A stretch of 64,000 nucleotides of DNA. Source: Xanthocytophaga agilis (lineage in GTDB: Bacteria > Bacteroidota > Bacteroidia > Cytophagales > 172606-1). This document shows, piece by piece, positions 15,871 to 23,605 of this stretch. The stretch covers positions 1,488,001 through 1,552,000 of the forward strand of contig NZ_JASJOU010000001.1 of NCBI RefSeq assembly GCF_030068605.1. Reading direction: 5' to 3'. The notes under the pieces were generated by a model. It was not told where the DNA came from. It searched no databases and saw only the letters and a list, made by a program, of their open reading frames with translations. Position 1 is the first letter of the stretch; each line of letters begins with the position of its first letter. A program made the translations under genes and the position numbers.

Positions 15871-16758
15871 TTACATAATTACGGAACCAACTGCACTTTT
15901 CGCGGATAGTTGAAATTCCAGTGGAGTTAATCCGGTATGTTTCTTAAAGAACCGATGAAAATAGGCATCATCTTCAAAATTCAGTTTCCAGCTGATTTCC
16001 TTCACAGCGCTATTACCCCAGAACAGTAACCGCTTGGCTTCCAGCACTCTTTTCTCATCAATAATCTGTTTGGCTGTTTTTCCAACCGCAGCCTTAATGG
16101 TATCATTGAGGTGACCGGGGGTCACATGCAACAACTCCGCATATTGAGAAACCTGTACTTTTTGAGCAAAGTGCTGGTTCACCAATAATCTGAATCGACT
16201 CACTAACTGTCCTTTTTCTATATTGGCCATGTATTGACTGACACAGGTTTTCTGCATTCGGGCACACGCAATCAGAAATGTATTCAACAGATTGCGAACA
16301 ACAGAATCCTTGTAAGGTTGATTTGTTTCGGACTCACGAAGTAAGTACTCTGTCAAAGGCAGAATATCTCTTAACTGTCGCTGATCCAGCTCTATCACAT
16401 TTGAGCGAAGCATACATTCCAGGTAGCCCACCATATCTTCTGTTTCATTGGTCAGAAAATAACTCATAAAGGCAATTGTAATCAGTTCTGTACCTGGCTC
16501 AATACTTTTCTTGTGGATCTGCTCAGGGCCGATCAGTACCAATGCAGGGGCATGTACAGTAAATTCTTTAAAATCAATAGAATAATTAGCACTGCCCGTC
16601 AGCAACAAATCTACCCCATATCCATCATTACGGTGAGGTTCATTTAGTAACGGACATTCATCATCTTCATAGGTCCACTTTTCCACTATAAAATAAGACC
16701 CATTGGAACATTCTTCCAGCCGGTATAAAGGGATATCAACCAAAGATCTTTCAAGCAT
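15871..16758 (-). CDS. AraC family transcriptional regulator
   Basis: 295 aa. The N-terminal half is a cupin-like sensing domain (TGSANYSIDFKEFTVHAPALVLIGPEQIHK). The C-terminal ~100 residues form the paired AraC helix-turn-helix: VSQYAELLHVTPGHLNDTIKAAVGKTAKQIIDEKRVLEAKRLL, then KEISWKLNFEDDAYFHRFFKKHTGLTPLEF. It lies upstream of and co-directional with the RND efflux operon, with shared inverted half-sites before both, suggesting it controls the pump and itself. The effector is unknown. Confidence 0.92.
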   Translation of the reverse strand: MLERSLVDIPLYRLEECSNGSYFIVEKWTYEDDECPLLNEPHRNDGYGVDLLLTGSANYSIDFKEFTVHAPALVLIGPEQIHKKSIEPGTELITIAFMSYFLTNETEDMVGYLECMLRSNVIELDQRQLRDILPLTEYLLRESETNQPYKDSVVRNLLNTFLIACARMQKTCVSQYMANIEKGQLVSRFRLLVNQHFAQKVQVSQYAELLHVTPGHLNDTIKAAVGKTAKQIIDEKRVLEAKRLLFWGNSAVKEISWKLNFEDDAYFHRFFKKHTGLTPLEFQLSAKSAVGSVIM

Positions 16759-16871
16759 AGGTTTGTAGAGGTTAAGTATAATAGGAGCTAGTTAAAAGTA
16801 TTTATCAGGATGAGAAAGCCATTGGCATTTCGTTAGAAATGAAATAAAGGGTGATAGCGCTTCCTGTTTAT

Positions 16872-16906
16872 CTTTCAGTATTACAATGGCATACTGTATC
16901 TGAAAG
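16872..16906 (-). promoter_or_regulatory. Inverted CTTTCAG/CTGAAAG pair upstream of the AraC gene
   Basis: CTTTCAG (16872-16878) and CTGAAAG (16900-16906), 114-148 bp before the AraC ATG, match the pair before the efflux adaptor gene. Start-to-start spacing is 28 bp here and 35 bp there. Candidate autoregulatory site. Confidence 0.45.
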
Positions 16907-16990
16907 TTCCCATTCAGGAGAAATTGCTTTTCTATGTGTTTTTTTATTACTTAGCAACCGGTAATACTTCTACGAGCCATACTATACATC

Positions 16991-17082
16991 CATACGTATT
17001 ATGTAGTCTTCAAAACTGATACGTATGTTGATTCCGCAAATACATCTTAGTTGTTTGTTTTCAGAATAAGATCCATTCTGAA
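16991..17082. other. Two inverted repeats in the gap between the AraC and histidine kinase genes
   Basis: CATACGTA (16991-16998) with TACGTATG (17020-17027), and TTCAGAAT (17060-17067) with ATTCTGAA (17075-17082), are perfect 8-bp inverted repeats in a 505-bp divergent gap. They could be operators for either gene. The rest of 16759-17263 is AT-rich with no gene-like frame. Confidence 0.4.
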
Positions 17083-17263
17083 GCTTAATAGTAAACTATT
17101 CAATCAGCAGATACTCTTTATTTTCATAAATCCATCTAATAAGCAGTTTGGTATCCACATATCCATTATTCGTCTAAATTTTAATTACATAAGCTGCTGA
17201 CAGATAATAAATATAATAGATAACCCCGAGACAAAAGATAATCCAATTAATTGTTTGTAGTAG

Positions 17264-19255
17264 ATGAGTGGTATATCCTGGTATAAATTATTTTTTGTGA
17301 TGTTTATTGGGTGGTTGGCTATAAGCTCTCCTTTGAACGCTCAAAATACAATTGTAGATAGTCTGCAGACAAAACTTGCAGATTCAACTCTTACAGATTC
17401 TGTACGAATTGAATCCCTGAATTATTTATCCAGAGAATATGCCTACATATCTGCCAGTCAGGGGGCAGGGTTTGCGCAAAGTGCATTAGAACTCAGTCTT
17501 CGAACAGGCAATAAGCAAGGCGAGGCATATGCATACCGAAATCTGGCTTCTATGTATGCGGCTCAGGAGTCATTTTACTTTACACTGGAATTTGTCCAGA
17601 AAGCCATCCATCTATTTGAACAAATACATGATACAGTAGGTTTAGGCAATTGTTATATGACGCTGGGTGTATTGTATAAAAATAATCAGTCATATGCTAA
17701 AGCTATAAATTATCATAATAAAGCGTTGGATATTTTCCAACAAAAACAACTGGCAGAGAGAACCGCTATCTGTCTGTATAATCTGGGAGATGCAGAATTT
17801 TTCTCAGGAAAACTGCAGGATGCATCTATACATGCAGAAGAGTGTATTCGCATTTATCAGTCTTTATATTTTCAGCGGGGTCTGATGCTGGGCTATCGGT
17901 TAAAAGGATCTATTCATTTTCGGGAAAATCAATTTGCAGATGCAGCCAGAAGTTTTCATCGGGTGTTGCAACTCTACAAAACGCTTGGCAAAAATGCGAT
18001 CAAAGAATCAGCAGCTGATGCAATGATCCAACTAAGTCGAATTGCTCATCAAAATGGACAGGCAGAACAGGAATGCAACTATCTCAAGGAAGCATTTTTA
18101 TTGTCGAAAAATAACATTTACTCCCTTCATCTTCGGACTTCCTACCAATATCTGAGCAGTTATTATCTTCAAAAGAAAAATTTTCCGGCTGCTCAACAAC
18201 TGCTTGATGAGTATACCAAAGCCAATGACGATCTCATTGTATGGCAAAATCGGGATAAAGCAGCAATGGTAGGGTCTGTACTGGATGCACTCAAACTATC
18301 CAATGATAATCAACAACTCGTTCGGCAGCATGCGCTAAAACAGGAAGTAATTGAGGATCAGAAACAATTGCTGACGCTTACTATTGTTATATCTACATTA
18401 CTGTGTCTGGTTTGTATTGTGGTGTTATTTCTTTATCTGACCCGAAGAAAGTTGGTTACTGAGTTGTTAAAACAGAAAGATATTATCCATGAGAAGTCCC
18501 AGAAGCTGGAAGAAAATAATGCAGCTAAGGATAAATTCTTTAAGATCATTGCCCATGACATGGTATCTCCTCTCAATAGTATGAGTGGTTTGGTAAATCT
18601 CTTGGCCCAGGATATGGAGATGTTTTCACCCAAAGAACTTCAATCTATCATGGATGAGTTCAGCAAAAAACTGCATAACACACTTGGTCTAGCTAATAAT
18701 CTGATTATCTGGGCACATTCTCAAATGCAGGCTAGCCCTCCAGAATTTTCAGTTACTTCTGTTGCTGAACTTGTAGAGAAAATCAAAGACACCTATGGAG
18801 ATATTGCCCAACAGAAACAAATAACTCTTCGTACAGATATACCGTCCAATCTTACTATATATGTTGACTCCAACCAGATTGAATTTGTACTCCGAAATCT
18901 GGTCAATAATGCAATCAAATTTACTTCTCGTCAAGGATGTATTACTATATCTGCGGAAGAGAACCATCTTACAGTAATTCTATCAGTAGAAGATAACGGT
19001 CAGGGTATGACAGACGAAAAAATGGAGAATCTGTTCAAACTGGACAACGTCCGCCAGTCCCAGGGAACAGAAGGAGAGAAAGGCACAGGGATGGGGCTTG
19101 TGTTATGTCAGGAATTTATACGCAAGAACAATGGAAAGATAACTGTAAGAAGTCAGAAAGGTGCAGGAAGTACCTTCTCTATTCATCTACCACAAGCACC
19201 TTGTAGTGATGTAATACAATCAAGTCTTGTTTCAGAAGATGATCTGATCCAATAA
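17264..19255 (+). CDS. TPR-sensor histidine kinase
   Basis: 663 aa. Signal peptide (to about 27, SPLNAQ), an extracytoplasmic TPR array (about 40-330; for example AKAINYHNKALDIFQQ), one transmembrane helix (about 367-392), then a short coiled coil and a HisKA domain with phospho-acceptor His 431 in IAHDMVSPLNSM. The HATPase domain shows NLVNNAIKFTS, VEDNGQGM and GTGMGLVLCQEF. It senses an unknown envelope signal and autophosphorylates; no response regulator gene is adjacent, so the partner is elsewhere. Such TPR kinases are common in Bacteroidota. Confidence 0.93.
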   Translation: MSGISWYKLFFVMFIGWLAISSPLNAQNTIVDSLQTKLADSTLTDSVRIESLNYLSREYAYISASQGAGFAQSALELSLRTGNKQGEAYAYRNLASMYAAQESFYFTLEFVQKAIHLFEQIHDTVGLGNCYMTLGVLYKNNQSYAKAINYHNKALDIFQQKQLAERTAICLYNLGDAEFFSGKLQDASIHAEECIRIYQSLYFQRGLMLGYRLKGSIHFRENQFADAARSFHRVLQLYKTLGKNAIKESAADAMIQLSRIAHQNGQAEQECNYLKEAFLLSKNNIYSLHLRTSYQYLSSYYLQKKNFPAAQQLLDEYTKANDDLIVWQNRDKAAMVGSVLDALKLSNDNQQLVRQHALKQEVIEDQKQLLTLTIVISTLLCLVCIVVLFLYLTRRKLVTELLKQKDIIHEKSQKLEENNAAKDKFFKIIAHDMVSPLNSMSGLVNLLAQDMEMFSPKELQSIMDEFSKKLHNTLGLANNLIIWAHSQMQASPPEFSVTSVAELVEKIKDTYGDIAQQKQITLRTDIPSNLTIYVDSNQIEFVLRNLVNNAIKFTSRQGCITISAEENHLTVILSVEDNGQGMTDEKMENLFKLDNVRQSQGTEGEKGTGMGLVLCQEFIRKNNGKITVRSQKGAGSTFSIHLPQAPCSDVIQSSLVSEDDLIQ

Positions 19256-19284
19256 TCTACAAATAATATTCTATCAAATCATTC

Positions 19285-21753
19285 TCATATTCCTGTCAGC
19301 ACATACACTCCACCTGGCAAAGTTTGTATATCATACAACCAGGTAGTAGACAATCGAGCTGGAGTTAGAGGTGCCTTTTCTGAAATAACAGGAACAGGAG
19401 TAGCTTGTAGCTGAAAAAAAGGATTGACATTAGGAATTGCATCATTTACTAGCTTTATCCCTTTTCCTTTGAGTTCATTTGAAACTCTCAGCCTGCAGTT
19501 TCCGCCTAAAGTTGAACGAATGATAAGTTTTTGTACTTTTCCTTCTTTCCATATCAGCGATACTATCTCATAACCACCCCGCGTACGTAAACCACTAACA
19601 GATCCTTTCTTCCATGCATCTGGTAAGGCTGGCAGTATATGTATAGCCCCATCATGGCTCTGAAGCAACATCTCTGCAATACCAGCAGAACAACCAAAAT
19701 TTCCATCAATCTGGAAGGGAGGATGTGCATCAAATAAATTAGGGTATGTGCCACCTCCCCCTTCTTTCCGTTTAACAGCTTCTTCAACTGGCACTAACTG
19801 GCTTTGGATCAATTTTAACGCACGGTTGCCTTCCAACAAACGTGCCCACCAATTCACCTTCCATCCCATAGACCATCCAGTAGAAACATCACCTCGCTGA
19901 TTCAAAGTAGTTGCGGCGGCAGCAAAAAGTTCAGGAGTACGATAAGCAGAAATCTGATAACCAGGAAATAACCCATATAGGTGTGAAATGTGTCTATGTT
20001 TATCTGCTGGATCATCCAGATCATCCATCCATTCTTGCAGTTGTCCATATTGCCCTATCTGCATAGGCGGTAATCGTTTAATGATAGTTTGCAAAGAATC
20101 CCGAAACTCTTTATCTGTTTCCAGAAGTTCAGAGGCTCTGGCTGTGGTAGAAAGTAATTCAAATACAAGCTGGTTGTCCATCGTTACCCCAGCATCCATA
20201 GAGATCCCCGGATGTGTATATGGTGCATTTTCAGGAGACATGGAAGGGGCTGTTACCAACCAATGTTTTACAGGATGTTCTGTAAGAAAATCTACAAAAA
20301 ACAGAGATGCACCCTTCAATAATGGATAAATAGATAAGAGATATTGCTTATCACCTGAATACAGATATTTTTGCCACAGATGTTGGCTCAGCCAGGCACC
20401 TCCCATTGGCCACATGCCATAATAAGTTGCATCCACAGGACCTGTTGTACGCCATAAATCCGTATTGTGATGGGCAACCCACCCTCTTGCACCATACATA
20501 GTCCTGGCAGTTTGCTGTCCTGTCTGTGACAATTCTTTAACCATTTGTAGTAAAGGCTCATGCATCTCTTCCAGATGACAAACTTCTGCTCCCCAGTAAT
20601 TCATTTCCGTATTGATATTGATGGTATATTTTGAATCCCAGGGCGGATTCATTGTAGCATTCCATATACCTTGCAAATTAGCAGGTTGCCCACCAGGCGC
20701 TGAAGAAGAGATAAGCAGATAACGGCCAAACTGGAAATATAAAGCGACAAGCTGAGGATCATCACCTGTCGCGAAATTTCGTAAACGGACATCTGTGGGG
20801 TCTTTCATAGCATCCGTTTTCCCCAGATCCATCTTTACACGATTAAAGTATGACTGATAGATTTTACTATGCATTTTCAGAATATCTGCATACTTTTTAG
20901 AAGTAGCTGTATTCAGATATGATCTTGCTTTTACTACTTCATCTCCGGAAATATCATTGTAACTCACAAAATTACTTGCTACAGTGATATATAATGTAGC
21001 AGAAGATGCTTTATCAACAGATATAGATGTATCTGTCTGGCTTATCTGTCCGTCTTCAGTATGTATCTTTACATAGGACTGAAATTTTACTTTACCCTCA
21101 ACACCCTCATGTGTACTCGTATGGCCAGCTAACCCAAGCATGTTATTGTCTAAAGTGGCTCGGGAATTATTTTGAGGACTTTGCAAAAATGTTGTAAATG
21201 TAAGACTTTGAAGCTTACTGGCTGTCAAGCGAATTACAACTACTTTCTCCTGGAGTGGAGCTATCACTTCCCGCTTAAAGGTAATCCCATCAACAGTATA
21301 AATTGTAGTAGTTTTAGCAGTTGCCAGATCCAGTTCCCGATAATATGCTGAAGGTTTATCATGCCCCTTAAAATTCAGACAAACACTACCTACAGGTTCA
21401 AACTTCATCCCATTAGCTTTTTTCTTAAAAGCAATAGTTTTATCCACCAATTTATGTGCTTCCCTTTGTTGCCCTTCAAAAATTAACCTTCGGACTTCTG
21501 GTAATACAGATAATAGCTCAGGATCGTCATTCCGATGCGGACTTCCAGACCAGATTGTCCCTTCATTCAGTGTGATTTTTTCCTGCTCTGGATTGCCATA
21601 TACCATAGCACCTATATAGCCATTGCCAACGGGCAAGGCTGCAGCCCATTGTTCTCCAGCAGGTTGTTTATACCATAGTTTTAAATCATTCTGTGCATTT
21701 ACGAATACACAGAAAAAGACAATGCAAAAAAGCGTATATAAATATTTTCTCAT
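19285..21753 (-). CDS. Glycoside hydrolase family 95 (alpha-L-fucosidase-like)
   Basis: 822 aa from the ATG at 21753, chosen because it gives a signal peptide (MRKYLYTLFCIVFFCVFVNA); the frame stays open upstream to 21912 but codes for an implausible leader. Conserved GH95 phrases: LWYKQPAGEQWAAALPVGNG near the start, TLNEGTIWSGSPHRND, NLQGIWNATMNPPWDSKYTININTEMNYWGAE, and FDAHPPFQIDGNFGCSAGIAEMLLQS. GH95 enzymes remove alpha-1,2-linked fucose (or galactose) from glycans by inversion. Predicted to be exported to the periplasm or surface. No SusC/D pair is nearby. Confidence 0.93.
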   Translation of the reverse strand: MRKYLYTLFCIVFFCVFVNAQNDLKLWYKQPAGEQWAAALPVGNGYIGAMVYGNPEQEKITLNEGTIWSGSPHRNDDPELLSVLPEVRRLIFEGQQREAHKLVDKTIAFKKKANGMKFEPVGSVCLNFKGHDKPSAYYRELDLATAKTTTIYTVDGITFKREVIAPLQEKVVVIRLTASKLQSLTFTTFLQSPQNNSRATLDNNMLGLAGHTSTHEGVEGKVKFQSYVKIHTEDGQISQTDTSISVDKASSATLYITVASNFVSYNDISGDEVVKARSYLNTATSKKYADILKMHSKIYQSYFNRVKMDLGKTDAMKDPTDVRLRNFATGDDPQLVALYFQFGRYLLISSSAPGGQPANLQGIWNATMNPPWDSKYTININTEMNYWGAEVCHLEEMHEPLLQMVKELSQTGQQTARTMYGARGWVAHHNTDLWRTTGPVDATYYGMWPMGGAWLSQHLWQKYLYSGDKQYLLSIYPLLKGASLFFVDFLTEHPVKHWLVTAPSMSPENAPYTHPGISMDAGVTMDNQLVFELLSTTARASELLETDKEFRDSLQTIIKRLPPMQIGQYGQLQEWMDDLDDPADKHRHISHLYGLFPGYQISAYRTPELFAAAATTLNQRGDVSTGWSMGWKVNWWARLLEGNRALKLIQSQLVPVEEAVKRKEGGGGTYPNLFDAHPPFQIDGNFGCSAGIAEMLLQSHDGAIHILPALPDAWKKGSVSGLRTRGGYEIVSLIWKEGKVQKLIIRSTLGGNCRLRVSNELKGKGIKLVNDAIPNVNPFFQLQATPVPVISEKAPLTPARLSTTWLYDIQTLPGGVYVLTGI

Positions 21754-22004
21754 TTGCCTATTCGTATGGAACCTGTCTAAAATATGTATTAAAGTCTGTA
21801 AAAGCATAGTACAAAATATAGTCTCTTCTGCCTTACAAATTGTAAGATAGACAGGAATCGTTAGGAAGTATTGCCACCAATATATCAACAAAATACAATA
21901 GCACAATACCAACCAATATATGGCTTACAATTTGATTTTGTAATGTGGTTGTTTTTTTGCAAATCGCATCTGCGTTACGAAGTAACTAACTAAAATACAG
22001 AAGC

Positions 22005-22283
22005 ATGTCGGAGCTAGATCCTCAGCTAAGTGGGGCCAAACTAATCAAAAAAGGACTCAACGGAATACTTGTAGTCAATACCCAAAATATTCGCTTTTTA
22101 ATCAAGCCAGAGTCTATACACTGTGTCCATCTTAACCCTGATATGACAGCTAACTTTGCCAGTCTTGAACAGATGTTTGCCCATGCGAACAAACTACAGT
22201 GGGGTACAAAGCTTACTCATATCAATCAGATACAGATACAACATATATTTCGTGTGCCAGGCAGTGCACCTGATAATTGTTAA
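22005..22283 (+). CDS. Hypothetical small protein, 92 aa
   Basis: Cytosolic 92-aa frame starting MSELDPQLSGAKLIKKGLNG, with alternating strands (ILVVNTQNIRFLIKP) and a C-terminal IQIQHIFRVPG. It begins 252 bp from the divergent GH95 start and ends just before a peroxidase relic on the other strand. No recognised family or strong ribosome binding site. Probably real because it fills the gap between divergent and convergent genes, but a chance frame is possible. Confidence 0.45.
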   Translation: MSELDPQLSGAKLIKKGLNGILVVNTQNIRFLIKPESIHCVHLNPDMTANFASLEQMFAHANKLQWGTKLTHINQIQIQHIFRVPGSAPDNC

Positions 22284-22293
22284 AAACTATTAT

Positions 22294-22533
22294 TTACAAA
22301 GGAAGATCTGGAGGATTAACGCGTTGAGGTATAGTTCCTAGTATTCGTAAAAAATCTTCCAGATCCTGCCTTTCCTGAAGTGTCAGCTTTAATTTTCGTA
22401 AAATAGGCGAAATAACCGGACGAAAGCTTTCGTCTACTGTAACGGCACACTGGATAAGAGAAGGATTGTCCATATTATACTATTCAACTACATCCCGCAA
22501 AGCAGGAAAGTTGCCATGATACCTCCTTCTCAT
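22294..22533 (-). pseudogene. Relic of a di-haem cytochrome c peroxidase (MauG/CcpA-type) C-terminus
   Basis: One minus-strand frame reads RYHGNFPALRDVVE, an in-frame TAG (22482-22480), then YNMDNPSL, ISPILRKLKLTLQERQDLEDFLRIL and a final VNPPDLPL. This matches the C-terminal layout of bacterial di-haem cytochrome c peroxidases (H-x-G-x-F-x-x-L-x-x-VV-x-x-Y, then L-T-x-x-E-x-x-DL-x-x-FL). The haem-binding N-terminal ~250 residues are missing; upstream sequence is the 3' end of the beta-lactamase gene. The part after the stop could initiate at ATG 22473 to give 59 aa, but without haem sites it would not be an enzyme. Confidence 0.6.
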
Positions 22534-23432
22534 TTATAATATTCCCATACAACTTTTGTTATATCTTTCATAAGTTGTATTGTAGCTTCATCACTTTCTT
22601 TAGTATCTGATACAAACAAAGCAATAGCAAAATGTTTTCCATTAGACAAGTTCACAATACCAATGTCATTAAAAGCAGCCCGCACACCTTGTGCATTCCG
22701 GCCTGAAGTACCAGATTTATGTCCTACTACTGCATCCTTTGGTAAGGCGGCCTGAAGGCGTTCAGATCGTATCGAACGTACCAGCAGTTCCCATAAAAAG
22801 TCATGCTGCACTTTCTTGAGGAGGTTTCCCTTATAGAATTTTTCAAGTAGCTGAACAGCAGCTATTGGTGTAGACCAGTTGGTAAACTGAACAGACCATG
22901 CCTTTTTCATCTCACCTTCTGTAGCAGAGATCTGAATATCCTGTACTCCTGTGCTATGGATATAAGCATTGACTTTTGCAGGTCCACCCACTAGTTCAAA
23001 TAAGATATCACAGGCATTGTTATCGCTTTGTTCTACGGTGTATCTGAGTAGATCCTTTATCGAAACATGCAGATCCTGATTGGGATAATCTTTTATCATC
23101 GGACTCCAGGTATTTGTATCCAGCTTTTCTTTTTTCACATCAATTATCTGGACCAATGACAAAACACCTTCATCTACCTTTTTCAATACAGCTAATCCCA
23201 GGTGAAATTTAAAGACACTCTGCATAGGGTAATGTTTTTTATCATTGAATCCCATCTTTTCTCCGGAATCCAGATCCAGCACAGCAACCCCTACATCAGA
23301 GTGAGAAGAACGAATGAGACTGGCAATTTTGCCCTCAACTTCTTTTCTGGTAATTGATTGGCTAAACCCCACTGTTGAGCAAAGAAGGAAAATAGTAACG
23401 AGACGAAATGTAGTGGTTTGAAGGTAGTTCAT
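22530..23432 (-). CDS. Class A beta-lactamase (CfxA/PER-like subclass A2)
   Basis: 300 aa from ATG 23432, preferred over ATG 23447 because the signal peptide (to FSQ) is then of normal size. Active-site motifs (this numbering): SVFK at 72-75 (nucleophile Ser 72, Lys 75), SDN at 136-138, the omega-loop ATEGEM near 170-175 with the general-base Glu, and KSGTSG at 239-244. PMQSVFKFHLGLAVL is typical of the Bacteroidota CfxA/CepA/PER branch. A periplasmic serine hydrolase expected to open penicillin or cephalosporin rings; spectrum cannot be told from sequence. It abuts a peroxidase relic downstream, suggesting local rearrangement. Confidence 0.93.
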   Translation of the reverse strand: MNYLQTTTFRLVTIFLLCSTVGFSQSITRKEVEGKIASLIRSSHSDVGVAVLDLDSGEKMGFNDKKHYPMQSVFKFHLGLAVLKKVDEGVLSLVQIIDVKKEKLDTNTWSPMIKDYPNQDLHVSIKDLLRYTVEQSDNNACDILFELVGGPAKVNAYIHSTGVQDIQISATEGEMKKAWSVQFTNWSTPIAAVQLLEKFYKGNLLKKVQHDFLWELLVRSIRSERLQAALPKDAVVGHKSGTSGRNAQGVRAAFNDIGIVNLSNGKHFAIALFVSDTKESDEATIQLMKDITKVVWEYYK

Positions 23433-23605
23433 ATAGACAAAAAACATAAATAAATCAGGTGTTTAAGATAAAGCAAATTGGAGAACCCATTAACATACTC
23501 TATGTGGTTTTCATTTAGTTGGATTCAATTACCATAAAAAATGCACTCTCCAACCAGATAGGTTGAAGAGCGCAGGGTATTTACTCTACCAAAGCGGTTA
23601 TTCTT

